From NCBI RefSeq assembly GCF_001424485.1, contig NZ_LMQC01000012.1, positions 333,012 to 397,011 of the forward strand: 64,000 bases of DNA, given 5' to 3'. Origin of the DNA: Modestobacter sp. Leaf380. GTDB lineage: Bacteria > Actinomycetota > Actinomycetes > Mycobacteriales > Geodermatophilaceae. Below the pieces are notes generated by a model, which saw nothing but the letters and a program-made list of their open reading frames with translations, did not search any database and was not told where the DNA came from. Made by a program: the position numbers and the translations under genes. Positions 42,068 to 51,547 of this stretch are shown here, one piece after another (position 1 is the stretch's first letter; every line of letters starts with the position of its first letter).

Positions 42068-42868
42068 TCAGCGCAGCGTCGAGAAGGCGACGGCGGCCGC
42101 GGCCGCCACCCCGAGGGAGTCGACGCCCGACCGCATCGGGATCCGCGCGCGCACGTCGACCGCGGCCTGCGCCGCAGCGCTCAGACCGGGCCCCTCGGCA
42201 CCCAGCAGCAGCGCCGTCCGCGGGTGCGCGGTGACGTCGATCGAGGCCAGGTCCACGGCGTCCGCGGCCGGCGTCATGGCCACGGTGGTGTACCCGGCGG
42301 ACCGCACCCGCTCCAGGTCCCCCGGCCAGTCGCCCAGCACCCGGACCGGCAGGGTCAGCAGGTGGCCCATCGAGACCCGCACCGACCGCCGGTAGTACGG
42401 GTCGGCGCAGGTGGGGTCCAGCAGCAGCGCGTCGATGCCCAGCGCGACCGCGGACCGGCCGATCGAGCCGATGTTCTCGTGGTCGTTGAGACCCTCCAGC
42501 ACGGCGATCCGCCGGGGCGCCGTCGGGTCCGGACCGGCCAGCAGCTCGTCCAGGTCGGGGGTCGCCGGACGCTCGGCCGAGGCCAGCACCCCGCGGGTGA
42601 GCCGGAAGCCCACGGTCTCCGACACCACCCACTTGTCCGCCTCGTAGGCGGGCACGTCGGCCGGCAGGTCGAGGGCGGCGAGCCGTCCGGGCACGCCGTA
42701 GACCGCCCGCAGGCGCAGTCCCGTGGTCAGCAGCCGCTCGACCGCGGTCACGCCCTCGACGACGACCGGACCGGTGCCCCGTTCGGTCCCCGGGCGCCGG
42801 TCACCGGCGTGCAGGTCGTGGAAGTCGGCGACCCGGGGGTCCCGCGGGTCGGTGATCAGCTCGGGCAC
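42068..42868 (-). CDS. TrmH/SpoU-family RNA 2'-O-methyltransferase
   Basis: 266 residues. SAM-dependent ribose methylation of rRNA or tRNA through a trefoil-knot fold. Motif 1 EGLNDHENIGSIGRSAVALG, motif 2 TALLLGAEGPGLS, motif 3 RIPMRSGVDSLGVAAAAAVA. Motif 3 has GVA where many have NVS, but SLxVA is kept. An N-terminal substrate-binding extension (VVVEGVTAVERLLTTGLRLR) resembles RlmB/AviRb-type enzymes. Target RNA unknown. Confidence 0.92.
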   Translation of the reverse strand: MPELITDPRDPRVADFHDLHAGDRRPGTERGTGPVVVEGVTAVERLLTTGLRLRAVYGVPGRLAALDLPADVPAYEADKWVVSETVGFRLTRGVLASAERPATPDLDELLAGPDPTAPRRIAVLEGLNDHENIGSIGRSAVALGIDALLLDPTCADPYYRRSVRVSMGHLLTLPVRVLGDWPGDLERVRSAGYTTVAMTPAADAVDLASIDVTAHPRTALLLGAEGPGLSAAAQAAVDVRARIPMRSGVDSLGVAAAAAVAFSTLR

Positions 42869-42926
42869 GACGACCGATCATGCCCGGTCCCCCCACCGCC
42901 GCACTGCGGGCGGGCCGCCCAGCCAG

Positions 42927-42938
42927 CAGGATCAGGCG
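42927..42938 (+). promoter_or_regulatory. leaderless promoter for the FAD oxidoreductase
   Basis: CAGGAT (42927-42932), CAGGCG, then GTG 42939. Same hexamer and spacing as at fprA and ppc. Confidence 0.42.
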
Positions 42939-43901
42939 GTGAGCTCCCCCGGCACCACCGTCATCGGCTCCGGCATCGCCGGGGTCGCCTGCGCCCGAGC
43001 ACTGTCCGACGCCGGCCTGCCCGTGCGGGTCCTGGACCGCGGACGTGCCCCCGGGGGACGGATGGCCGGGCGCACGCTGCACGGGCGCGTGGTGGACCTG
43101 GGCGCCTCGTACTTCACCGTCGGGCAGGACAGCCCCTTCGCACCCGTCGTCGAGGACTGGGTCGCCCGCGGCCTGGCCCGGGAGTGGACCGACACGTTCT
43201 CCGTGGTCGGGCCGGACGGTGTCACCGACACCAAGACCGGCCCGGTGCGCTACGGCGCCGCCGGTGGTCTCCGTTCCCTGGTCGTCGACCTGGCCCGGGG
43301 GCTGGACCTGGTGCAGCAGCGGACCGTCGAGCAGGTGCGCCTGGACGGCGGCCCGACCGTGGACGGCGAGCGGGCCGACGCCGTCGTCCTCGCCCTGCCC
43401 GACCCGCAGGCCCGCCGGCTGCTGGAGCCCGGCTCGGCGCCGGAGACCGTGCTGGACCCGCGGGGGTGGCAGCCGACGCTGGCCGTCGCCCTGGGCTGGT
43501 CCACCCGCCGCTGGGACGCCGACCTGCACGGCGCCTTCGTGCACGACGACCCGACGGTGGAGTGGCTGGCCGACGACGGCGACCGCCGCGGGGACGGCGC
43601 CGCGGTGCTCGTCGCGCACACCACCCCGGAGTTCGCCGCCCGGCACCTCGAGGAGCCGGCGCTGGCCGGGCCCGAGGTCGCCGAGACCGTCACCCGGCTG
43701 CTGGGCCTGGACGCCCCGCCGGACTGGACCCACGTGCACCGCTGGACCTTCGCCAAGCCGACGTCGCCGCGGGAGCAGGCGTTCTCGCTGGCCGACGGCA
43801 TCGGGTCGTGCGGGGACGGCTGGTCGGCGCCCTCCAAGGTGGAGAGCGCCTGGACGTCGGGCCACGAGCTGGGCCGGGAGCTGGCCGCCCGACTGGGCTG
43901 A
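42939..43901 (+). CDS. renalase-like NAD(P)/FAD-dependent oxidoreductase
   Basis: 320 residues. FAD-binding motif TTVIGSGIAGVACARALSDA at the N-terminus, then VRVLDRGRAPGGRMAGRTLH and VVDLGASYFTVGQDSPFAPV, the pattern of renalase-like amine-oxidase-fold proteins; EQAFSLADGIGSCGDGWSAPSKVESAW near the C-terminus closes the flavin site. Renalases oxidise aberrant dihydro-NAD(P) isomers; that function here is inferred. GTG 42939 leaves no leader. Confidence 0.87.
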   Translation: MSSPGTTVIGSGIAGVACARALSDAGLPVRVLDRGRAPGGRMAGRTLHGRVVDLGASYFTVGQDSPFAPVVEDWVARGLAREWTDTFSVVGPDGVTDTKTGPVRYGAAGGLRSLVVDLARGLDLVQQRTVEQVRLDGGPTVDGERADAVVLALPDPQARRLLEPGSAPETVLDPRGWQPTLAVALGWSTRRWDADLHGAFVHDDPTVEWLADDGDRRGDGAAVLVAHTTPEFAARHLEEPALAGPEVAETVTRLLGLDAPPDWTHVHRWTFAKPTSPREQAFSLADGIGSCGDGWSAPSKVESAWTSGHELGRELAARLG

Positions 43902-43915
43902 GCCGGACCCCGCGG

Positions 43916-46558
43916 CTACGGGGTCCAGCCAGCGACCACGGGGGCCCGTGGCGCCGTGCGGGCTGCGGGGACGACTGTCCCGGCCGCACCGGCGACCCGG
44001 GCGTCGGCGTCGGCGCGCTCGAGGGCGGCGGAGAAGAGCCAGCCCTGGGCCCACCGGCAGCCCTCCGAGCGCAGGTGGTCGCGCTGCTGCACGGTCTCCA
44101 CCCCCTCGGCGACGACGTCCAGACCCATCACCCGGGCCAGCCCGAGCAGGCCCTCGACGATCCGCGGGGCCGGCCCGTCGGGCCCGATGCCGGAGACGAA
44201 CGAGCGGTCGATCTTGAGCACGTCGACCGGGAACTGCCGGAGGTGGGTCAGCGAGGAGTAGCCCGTCCCGAAGTCGTCGACGGCCAGCCGGACGCCCAGC
44301 CGCCGCAGCCGCCCGAGGGCGAGGGCGGCCTGCTCGGTGTCGTCGACCAGGGCGGTCTCGGTCAGCTCCAGGCACAGCGCGGCGGGGTCCAGGCCGCTGT
44401 CGGCCAGGGCGGCGGCGACGTCGTCCACCAGGTGCGGGGAGCGCAGCTGGCGCACCGACAGGTTGACCGCCACCGTCGGTGCCGGTCCCGGTCCGGCGCC
44501 CCGCCACCCCGCGGCGGCCGCGCAGGCCTCCCGGAGCACCCACCGGCCGATGGTCTCGATCGCCCCGTTCTCCTCCGCGATGGGCACGAAGGTGGCCGGG
44601 GACACCTCGCCCAGCTCGGGGTGCGCCCAGCGCAACAGCGCCTCGAAGCCCTCCAGCGCCCCGCTGTCCAGGTGGACGACGGGCTGGTAGACCAGCCGGA
44701 ACTGGCCCGCTGCGAGGGCCTCGGGCAGGTCGGCGACCAGCCGGGTGTGCTGCAGCAGCTCGGCGCGCATGCCCACCTCGAAGCGGACCACCCGCCCCTT
44801 GCCGGCGGCCTTGGCCCGGTAGAGCGCCGTGTCCGCGTCGCGCAGCAGGGTCGCCGCGGTGCAGGCCGCGTCCGGGTCGGCCACGACCAGCCCGGCGCTG
44901 GCCCCGACCCGGACCCGCCGGCCGGCGACCTCGTAGGGCCGGCAGAGCTCGCGCCGGATGCGCTCGGCGACCGCGTGGGGGTCCTCCGGGTCGCCACCGG
45001 GCTGCTGTTCCAGCAGGACGGCGAACTCGTCCCCGCCGAGCCGGGCCACCGTGTCCGCGGGGCGCACGTGCGCGGTGAGCCGGCCGGCGACCTGGCGCAG
45101 CAGCTCGTCCCCCGCCGGGTGGCCGTGGGTGTCGTTGACGCTCTTGAACCCGTCCAGGTCCAGGGAGAGGACCGCCGGGTCGGCACCGGTCCGCCCGGTG
45201 CGGGTCAGGGCGTGCCCGACCCGGTCGTCGAACAGGGCCCGGTTGGCCAGGCCGGTGAGCCCGTCGTGGAAGGCCTGGTGGGCCAGCTCCTCCTGGGCGC
45301 GGCGCCGGGTGCTGACGTCCTGCAGGGTGACCACCAGGCCGCCGACGTCGGTGGCCGAGGTGCGGTCGACGACGCGGACCTCCACCCAGGTGTCGGCCTC
45401 GGTGGTGCGGAGCTCGGCCTGGCAGACCCGCCCCGGGTGTGCCCGGGCCCGGTCCAGCAGCTCCTGCCGTCCGACCGGGTCGGCGGACCCGACCCCGGCC
45501 CACAACACCGACGGGGGCCGTTCGTCGACCCCGGTCAGCGGCACGCCCAGCGCGTCGACGACGACCAGGGCGTCGGCCGAGTCGGCGGCCAGGGCGGCGG
45601 CCCGCCGGGCGCGCCGCTCCAGGGCCTGGCGCAGCTCGCCCTGCTGGTGGGCCAGCCGGGCGGCCCGGGCGAAGGCCAGCACCAGCACCGCCACGGTGAC
45701 GACCAGACCGGCGGTGGGGTCCACGTCGACGCCCCGGCTCCAGGAGACCAGCTCGACCAGACCGGGCAGGGCGAGCGGGAAGAGCGCCAGGGCGATCTGG
45801 GCACGGGAGACCGGGCGCTCGGGCCGGGCCGACGGCCGGGCCGGGGCCGGCCGCGCGCCCAGCGCCGCCCACAGCGACGCCGCCAGCGCCAGGGAGCCCA
45901 GCGACCACCCGGTGTCCAGCAGCAGGCTCTGCCCGGCGACCACCAGGTAGCCGAGGTCGGCGAGGAACCAGGTCACCGCCCCGGCCGCCACCCAGACGGC
46001 CTCCGCACGCAGCGCCGCCCGCACGAACCACGCCCGGACGACGAGGGCCAGCAGCCAGGCGTCGAGCACCGGGTAGGCGGCCCAGACGGTGCGGACCAGC
46101 GGGGGCAGGCTGTCGTCGCCCAGGGTGTCGGCGAGCACCAGCACCCACTCCAGGTAGACCACGACCAGGAAGACCGCGGCGGTGTCGACGAACCGGTCGA
46201 ACGGCGACCCCCCGGGCACCCGGCCCAGCAGCTTGCGCAGGCCGATGCCCACGGCCACGTAGGAGGCCAGGTAGGCGGCGTCGGCGACCGACACGTCGAC
46301 CTCGGGCAGCCCGGCCCAGGCGCGGACCTGCCAGACCACGTCGCCCACCGCGGACAGGGTCACCCCCGCGGCGGTCCACACCCCGGCCCGCCACCCACGC
46401 AGCACCGCCGTCCAGGCCAGCACGGCCGCCCCGACGACCACGGTCAGGTAGCCGAGGGGGGCCAGCTGACCGCCGGGCAGCAGCACGCGGCCGACCGCGA
46501 GGACCGCGAGCAGCACGAACACCGCCCGGACGGCGGTGTGACGGGACGGGAGGGACAC
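43916..46558 (-). CDS. membrane-bound GGDEF-EAL protein (diguanylate cyclase/phosphodiesterase)
   Basis: 880 residues. About nine N-terminal membrane helices (residues 1-300) form a sensor region, followed by a coiled-coil-like linker and a PAS-like domain (ADSADALVVVDALGVPLTGV). The GGDEF domain comes next, with DGLTGLANRALFDDR and intact RLGGDEFAVLLEQ, then an EAL domain with GFEALLRWAHP, CLELTETALVDD, VDDFGTGYSSL and VLKIDRSFVSG. Both catalytic motifs look complete, so it may both make and break c-di-GMP; which dominates cannot be told. It is divergent from the ABC operon. Confidence 0.94.
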   Translation of the reverse strand: MSLPSRHTAVRAVFVLLAVLAVGRVLLPGGQLAPLGYLTVVVGAAVLAWTAVLRGWRAGVWTAAGVTLSAVGDVVWQVRAWAGLPEVDVSVADAAYLASYVAVGIGLRKLLGRVPGGSPFDRFVDTAAVFLVVVYLEWVLVLADTLGDDSLPPLVRTVWAAYPVLDAWLLALVVRAWFVRAALRAEAVWVAAGAVTWFLADLGYLVVAGQSLLLDTGWSLGSLALAASLWAALGARPAPARPSARPERPVSRAQIALALFPLALPGLVELVSWSRGVDVDPTAGLVVTVAVLVLAFARAARLAHQQGELRQALERRARRAAALAADSADALVVVDALGVPLTGVDERPPSVLWAGVGSADPVGRQELLDRARAHPGRVCQAELRTTEADTWVEVRVVDRTSATDVGGLVVTLQDVSTRRRAQEELAHQAFHDGLTGLANRALFDDRVGHALTRTGRTGADPAVLSLDLDGFKSVNDTHGHPAGDELLRQVAGRLTAHVRPADTVARLGGDEFAVLLEQQPGGDPEDPHAVAERIRRELCRPYEVAGRRVRVGASAGLVVADPDAACTAATLLRDADTALYRAKAAGKGRVVRFEVGMRAELLQHTRLVADLPEALAAGQFRLVYQPVVHLDSGALEGFEALLRWAHPELGEVSPATFVPIAEENGAIETIGRWVLREACAAAAGWRGAGPGPAPTVAVNLSVRQLRSPHLVDDVAAALADSGLDPAALCLELTETALVDDTEQAALALGRLRRLGVRLAVDDFGTGYSSLTHLRQFPVDVLKIDRSFVSGIGPDGPAPRIVEGLLGLARVMGLDVVAEGVETVQQRDHLRSEGCRWAQGWLFSAALERADADARVAGAAGTVVPAARTAPRAPVVAGWTP

Positions 46559-46691
46559 GGTCGCTCCAGCGATCGGCGGCGGCGACCCGCGGGCTGGAGT
46601 CGGGTGACCATCGGCCGCCGCCCGGCCCGGCTGTGGTCCAGCGGCGGGCTCCTCACCCGCGCGGGTGGGCCTGCCCCAGGGCGGGCGGCCC

Positions 46692-46704
46692 TAGGCTGCC
46701 GACG
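46692..46704 (+). promoter_or_regulatory. leaderless promoter for the ABC operon
   Basis: TAGGCT (46692-46697), seven bases, then ATG 46705. It drives the three-gene ABC operon. Confidence 0.45.
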
Positions 46705-47406
46705 ATGGACGAGGCACCCGCGGCCGGCCCTGGGCGCCCCGGGGCGGCCGCGAGCTGCCACGAGGTGGTCAAGACCCACCACACGGCGACCGGGTCGGTC
46801 ACCGCGCTGGACGGGGTCTCAGTGTCCCTCCCCCGGGGCCGGGTGACCGTCGTCGTCGGGCCGTCCGGGTCGGGCAAGTCCACCCTGCTGCGCCTGCTGG
46901 CCTGCCTGGACACCCCCGACTCCGGGCACGTCGAGGTCGGCGGACGACGGGTCGACGACCGGGGCGCCCGCGGCCGCCGGCTGCTGCGCCGCCAGCAGGT
47001 GTCCTACCTCTTCCAGCGCCCCGGGGAGAACCTGCTCCCCTACCTGGACGCGGTCGGCCAGGTCCGGCTGGCGGCCCGGCTGCGCGGCACCGCGACCACC
47101 GACGAGGAGGTGCTCGCGCTGCTGGACCGGCTGGGGCTGGCCGACCGGGCCGACCACACCCCGGGCCGGCTGTCGGGTGGGGAGCAGCAGCGCCTCGCCG
47201 TCGCCTGCGGGGTGGTGGGCTCCCCCGCCCTCGTCGTCGCCGACGAGCCGACCGCGGAGCTGGACACCGCGGCGGCCGAGCGGGTGCTGGCCGCGATGAC
47301 CGACCTGGCCGCGGGTGGGGTGGGCTTCGTCGTCTCCAGCCACGACCCGCGGGTGCGGGCGGTGGCCGACGGGGTGCTGGCCCTGGACCACGGGCGGCTG
47401 GTGTGA
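46705..47406 (+). CDS. ABC transporter ATP-binding protein (LolD/MacB-like), first subunit
   Basis: 233 residues. Walker A VVGPSGSGKSTLLRLLACLD, Q-loop VSYLFQRPGENLLPY, consensus signature RLSGGEQQRLAVACGVV, Walker B ALVVADEPTAELD, H-loop VVSSHDPRVR. Belongs to the branch that works with FtsX-like permeases. The stop overlaps the next ATPase start (GTGA at 47403-47406). Confidence 0.92.
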   Translation: MDEAPAAGPGRPGAAASCHEVVKTHHTATGSVTALDGVSVSLPRGRVTVVVGPSGSGKSTLLRLLACLDTPDSGHVEVGGRRVDDRGARGRRLLRRQQVSYLFQRPGENLLPYLDAVGQVRLAARLRGTATTDEEVLALLDRLGLADRADHTPGRLSGGEQQRLAVACGVVGSPALVVADEPTAELDTAAAERVLAAMTDLAAGGVGFVVSSHDPRVRAVADGVLALDHGRLV

Positions 47407-48062
47407 GCGGGTTCGCCGCCCGCGGGCTGACCAAGCGGTTCCACCGCGGCGTCGAGACGGTGACCGCGCTGGCCGGGGTGGACCTCACCGTCGCCGCCGG
47501 GGAGCTCGTCGCCCTGGTCGGCCCGTCGGGGTCGGGGAAGTCCACCCTGCTGGCGCTGCTGTGCGGCTGGGAGACCCCCGACGAGGGCAGCCTGACCCTG
47601 GGCGGTCCGCTCACCGGCCGCCGTCCCGCCGACCTGGGGTGGCCCGAGCTGGCCCTCGTGCCCCAGGCCCTCGGGCTCGTCGCCGACCTGAGCATCGCCG
47701 ACAACGTGCTGCTGCCCGCGCGGTTGCGCGGCCAGGACGAGACCGCGCGGGCCGGGCTGCTGCTCGCCGACTTCGGCTTGAGCCACCTGGCCGGGCGCTA
47801 CCCGCAGCAGAGCTCGCTGGGCGAGCAGCAGCGGGCCGCCGTCGCCCGGGCCCTGCTGCTCCGGCCCGCCGTGCTGCTGGCCGACGAGCCGACCGCACAC
47901 CAGGACCGCGGGCACGCCGACCAGCTCCTGGACGCCGTCGAGGCCGCCACCCGGGAGGGCTCAGCGGTGCTGTTGGCGACCCACGACGAGACCGCGTGGG
48001 CGCGCGCCGACCGGGTGCTGACGCTGCGCGACGGGCGCCTCACCGGCGGGCTGCCCTCGTGA
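47403..48062 (+). CDS. ABC transporter ATP-binding protein, second subunit with degenerate signature
   Basis: 219 residues. Walker A ALVGPSGSGKSTLLALLCG, Q-loop LALVPQALGLVADLS, Walker B AVLLADEPTAHQD and H-loop LLATHDETAW are normal, but the signature reads SSLGEQQRAAVARA where the consensus has LSGGE. This suggests a heterodimer in which one ATP site is weak. It overlaps both neighbours by 4 bases. Confidence 0.92.
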   Translation: MSGFAARGLTKRFHRGVETVTALAGVDLTVAAGELVALVGPSGSGKSTLLALLCGWETPDEGSLTLGGPLTGRRPADLGWPELALVPQALGLVADLSIADNVLLPARLRGQDETARAGLLLADFGLSHLAGRYPQQSSLGEQQRAAVARALLLRPAVLLADEPTAHQDRGHADQLLDAVEAATREGSAVLLATHDETAWARADRVLTLRDGRLTGGLPS

Positions 48063-50713
48063 GCCGACCGGCGCTGTGGCGGCTCGCCCCGTGGACCCGG
48101 GCGCCGCTGCTGGGGCTGCGGCAGCCGGCCGCCGTCCTCGCCGTGCTGGTGACGACGGCCGTGCTGGCGTGCGCGCTCGCCTCGGCGCCGCTCTTCCTGT
48201 CCTCCGCGAGGTCGGCGGCCCTGCAGCAGCAGCTGGCGGCCGGCTGCGCGGAGGCCGGTTGGGGCCAGACCGGCGTCGTCGTCCGGCTGCTGGACCAGAA
48301 CGGCGACCCGACCGGTGTCGAGCCGGTCGGCGCCGGCACCGACCGGGCGCTGGCCGACGGCTGGGCGGACGTGGGCGCGGACGCGGCCGTCGCCGTCGCG
48401 ATCACGGCCCCGGGACCGGTCACCACCTCCGGCGGGGGGAGGACGTCGCTGCCGGCCCGGGTCCTCTTCCGCACCGGGGCCCTGGACCACGTCCGCTGGG
48501 AGCAGGGCCCGGCGACCGGGACGGCAGGGGTGGCCGTCCCGGCCAGCTGGGCCGAGCCGGCCGGCCTCGCCCCGGGCGACACGCTCGGGCTGGGGGGCGC
48601 GACCGTGCCGGTCGTCGGCGTCTACACCGACCTCTTCGCCTACGACCCGGGCCCCACCTGGTGCGACTACCGCCCGCTGTTCGCCAACGACGCCAGCGCG
48701 GACACCCCGCCGCCGGCCCTGCTCCTGGCCTCCGACGCCGCCGTGGTGGACGCCGTCTCCCCCGGGACCGCGGCCACGGAGCTGCTCCGCCAGGTGCCGG
48801 TCGACGCAGCCGACACCTCGGTCAGCGACGCCACCGCCCTGCTCCGGGACCAGGCCCGCGCCCAGGCCGCCGCCCTGTCAGCGACCGGTGCCCCGGCCGA
48901 CCTGGCCGTCCCCGGCACCCGGCTGGCCGAGGCGGTCGCCCGGGCCGAGCTCGTCGAGTCCGGGCTCCGCGGGCCGGTCGTCCCGGTCGCCGTCGCGGGG
49001 GCGCTGCTCGCCCTGGTCCTGGTCGCCGCCGCGGGCAGCTCCTGGGCCGACCGGCGGGCCACCGAGGTGCGGCTGCTGGCCGCGCGCGGGGTCGGCCCGG
49101 TACCGCTGGCCGGCAAGGCCGCGCTCGAGCTGGGGCTGCCCGCGCTCGCCGGTGCCGCGCTGGGCTGGGGCGCCGCCCGGCTGCTCGTCGCCGCACTCGG
49201 CCCCGCCGACGACCTCGACCCCGCCGCCACCACCACCGCGCTCGGGGCCGGGGCCGCGGCGTTCGTCGCCGGGCTCGCCGCGGCCGCCGCCGTCGCCGGG
49301 CTGCGGGCCCGCGGCACCGCGGAGCGTGCCCCGGGCAGCGCCCCCCACCGGCCCGCCCGGGTGCCCTGGGAGGTGGGCCTGCTGCTGGCCGCGGGCTGGT
49401 GCTGGGCGCTCCTGCAGGGCCGGGACGCCGTCGTCAGCGAGCGCGGCGTCGCCCAGGTCGACGGACTGCTCGTGGCGTTCCCGCTGCTGGGCGTCGCCGG
49501 CGCGGCCGTGCTGACGGCCCGGCTGCTCACCGCCCTGCTCCCCCGGCTGAGGCGGTGGGCCGCACGCCGGCGCCCCACGGTCTTCCTGGCGGTCAACCGG
49601 CTGGCCGCCGCCCGCGCGGCCACCGCGACCCTGCTGGTCGCCGTCACGCTGCCGGTGGCCGTGCTGGGGTACACAGCGACCCTGACCGCCGGCTCGCGGG
49701 CCACGCTGGAGGCGAAGGTCGGCGTCCAGATCGGCGCCGGCGCCGCGGTGCTCAGCGTCTCGCGGTTCGACCCCACCCCGGCCGTCACCGCCGCCGGCGC
49801 GTACGTCGTGCGGTACGGCAGCGCGAGCGTCACCGACCCCGAGGGCGGGCGCACCGACGTCCAGGTGCTCGCCGTCGACCCCGACGACCTCGCCGGCACC
49901 GCCGCCTGGGTGGACTCCTTCGCCGACGAGCCGCTGCCCGACCTGCTGGCCCGGCTGGAGGGCCCCGACGTGGACGGGCGGCTCCCCGTGGTCGCCGCCG
50001 GACTGCCCGCCGGCCCCGCGGACCTGCGACTGGGCAGCCTGCCCGTGCCCGCCCAGGTGGTCGGCACCGCCGACGTGCTGCCCGGACGGCGCACCGCGGC
50101 CCCGGTCGTCCTCGTGGACGCCGACCGGCTGCCCGAGGTCGACCGCACCGCCGGGGCCGACCGCACCGCCGAGCTGTGGACCGACGGTGAGACCGCCGCC
50201 GCGCAGGAGGCCCTCACCGCCGCCGGCAGCCAGCGCAACCGCACGATCGTGCCGGCCGACGTGCAGACCACGGCCGACTTCCTCGGCATCACCTGGACGT
50301 TCGGCTACCTGTCCGCACTGGCCGTCTTCGTCGGCGTCATCGCCCTGGGCGGGCTGCTGCTGTACCTGCAGGCCCGCAGCCGGGTGCGCGTGTCGGGCTA
50401 CGTGATGGCCCGCCGGCTCGGGCTCACCCGGCGGACGCACCTGGCCTCGCTGGTCGTCGAGCTGGGCGGGGTCGCCGTGGCCGGCACCGTGGTGGGCGGG
50501 GTCCTGGCCGCCGGCGCCGTGGCGCTGGTGTACCGCCGGCTCGACGTCGACCTGCTGCGGCCGCCCACCCCGCTGCTGGACGTGCCGTGGACGGCGCTGG
50601 CCGCGACCGTCGTCCTCACGCCGGCCGCGGCGGTGCTGGCCGCGCTCTACGCCCAGCGTGCCGCCGACCGCGCCGACCCCGCCACCGTCCTGCGCGAGGA
50701 CGCCTGGCTGTGA
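48059..50713 (+). CDS. large FtsX-like ABC transporter permease
   Basis: 884 residues. N-terminal membrane helix (AVLAVLVTTAVLACALASAP), a large extracytoplasmic domain to about residue 300, helices near 310-460 in an FtsX-like core (VAAAGSSWADRRATEVRLLA, RGVGPVPLAGKAALELGLP), a second helix group, a second outer domain, and a final three-helix FtsX block (LARRLG-type RVSGYVMARRLGLTRRTHLA). It is a type VII/MacB-like mechanotransmission permease, served by the two ATPases upstream. Substrate may be a lipoprotein, peptide or drug; unknown. GTG start overlaps the previous stop. Confidence 0.88.
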   Translation: MSRPALWRLAPWTRAPLLGLRQPAAVLAVLVTTAVLACALASAPLFLSSARSAALQQQLAAGCAEAGWGQTGVVVRLLDQNGDPTGVEPVGAGTDRALADGWADVGADAAVAVAITAPGPVTTSGGGRTSLPARVLFRTGALDHVRWEQGPATGTAGVAVPASWAEPAGLAPGDTLGLGGATVPVVGVYTDLFAYDPGPTWCDYRPLFANDASADTPPPALLLASDAAVVDAVSPGTAATELLRQVPVDAADTSVSDATALLRDQARAQAAALSATGAPADLAVPGTRLAEAVARAELVESGLRGPVVPVAVAGALLALVLVAAAGSSWADRRATEVRLLAARGVGPVPLAGKAALELGLPALAGAALGWGAARLLVAALGPADDLDPAATTTALGAGAAAFVAGLAAAAAVAGLRARGTAERAPGSAPHRPARVPWEVGLLLAAGWCWALLQGRDAVVSERGVAQVDGLLVAFPLLGVAGAAVLTARLLTALLPRLRRWAARRRPTVFLAVNRLAAARAATATLLVAVTLPVAVLGYTATLTAGSRATLEAKVGVQIGAGAAVLSVSRFDPTPAVTAAGAYVVRYGSASVTDPEGGRTDVQVLAVDPDDLAGTAAWVDSFADEPLPDLLARLEGPDVDGRLPVVAAGLPAGPADLRLGSLPVPAQVVGTADVLPGRRTAAPVVLVDADRLPEVDRTAGADRTAELWTDGETAAAQEALTAAGSQRNRTIVPADVQTTADFLGITWTFGYLSALAVFVGVIALGGLLLYLQARSRVRVSGYVMARRLGLTRRTHLASLVVELGGVAVAGTVVGGVLAAGAVALVYRRLDVDLLRPPTPLLDVPWTALAATVVLTPAAAVLAALYAQRAADRADPATVLREDAWL

Positions 50714-50716
50714 TGT

Positions 50717-51520
50717 CTAGCGGGGGGCCCGGGCCAGCTGCCGGGACTGGGCGACCAGCCGGCCGGTGGAGTCCCAGATCCGGTAGTCCTCGTCCAGCCA
50801 GCCGCCGGCGATCTCGCTGGCCCGGGCCTCGACCAGGCACCAGCCCGGCGCGGGCAGCGCGCGGACCAGCACCTGCAGCTGCACCGTGGGAGCCCAGCCG
50901 AAGCGGCCGGTCGCCCAGGAGGTGGGCGGCAGGGCGTCGGCGAACGCGACCAGGCCCAGCGGGTCGGGCTCGCGGCCGTCGGCGAAGCGCAGCCACGCGC
51001 GGATGACCGGCTCCCCGGACGGCTCCCCCAGCGCCCACCCGGCCGTCACCGGGTCCAGCCGGGTCTCCACCCGCTGCGAGAGCCCGGGCACCTGGACACC
51101 GGGCGGAGCCACGTGGGCGTGCTCGGCGATGGAGGAGCAGTCCTCGACCGGGGTCGCCGCGGGCGGTGGCACCGAGTACGACGAGTCGCCGGGCACGAGC
51201 GTCGCCGTCGTCGCCTGGACCGAGACGGCCGGGCCACCGGAGTCGGACAGCACGACGGTGGCGTGCTGCAGCGTCCTGCCGCCGGGTCCCGGGGTGACCG
51301 ACAGCTGCGCCGGACCGGCCGCAGCGGCCCGCAGGTAGCTGGCCGACAGCGCGACCGGGTGCTCGTGCGGGGAGGACTCGACGGCAGCCCGGGCGACGAC
51401 GGAGAGCAGGTAGCCGCCGTTGAGCACCCCGCCCCCGACGTCCCAGCCGGCGTCCAGCGTGGCGGTGAAGCCGCCCTCGGCGGGGGTCAGCGCGGTGGCG
51501 GTCTCGAAGCTCTGCGACAC
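50717..51520 (-). CDS. thioesterase family protein (double hotdog, TesB-like)
   Basis: 267 residues from GTG 51520. Two hotdog halves: FTATLDAGWDVGGGVLNGGY, LLSVVARAAVESSPHEHPVA and SASYLRAAAAGPAQLSVTPG in the first, and VIRAWLRFADGREPDPLGLV, WAPTVQLQVLVRALPAPGWC and SEIAGGWLDEDYRIWDSTGR in the second. This is the actinobacterial acyl-CoA thioesterase family; the physiological acyl-CoA is unknown. It is divergent from the aldo/keto reductase with 27 bases between, so their promoters must overlap. Confidence 0.88.
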   Translation of the reverse strand: MSQSFETATALTPAEGGFTATLDAGWDVGGGVLNGGYLLSVVARAAVESSPHEHPVALSASYLRAAAAGPAQLSVTPGPGGRTLQHATVVLSDSGGPAVSVQATTATLVPGDSSYSVPPPAATPVEDCSSIAEHAHVAPPGVQVPGLSQRVETRLDPVTAGWALGEPSGEPVIRAWLRFADGREPDPLGLVAFADALPPTSWATGRFGWAPTVQLQVLVRALPAPGWCLVEARASEIAGGWLDEDYRIWDSTGRLVAQSRQLARAPR

Positions 51521-51534
51521 GGGCCACAGGGTGC

Positions 51535-51547
51535 CAGGCTGGTCGTC
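51535..51547 (+). promoter_or_regulatory. leaderless promoter for the aldo/keto reductase
   Basis: CAGGCT (51535-51540), seven bases, then ATG 51548. A CACCCT on the other strand sits 7 bases ahead of the thioesterase GTG, making a compact divergent promoter. Confidence 0.4.

Noticed and set aside
42224-46846. A 1540-codon plus-strand open frame
   Set aside because: It runs across several well-supported genes on both strands, including the GGDEF-EAL gene, and has shadow-frame composition.
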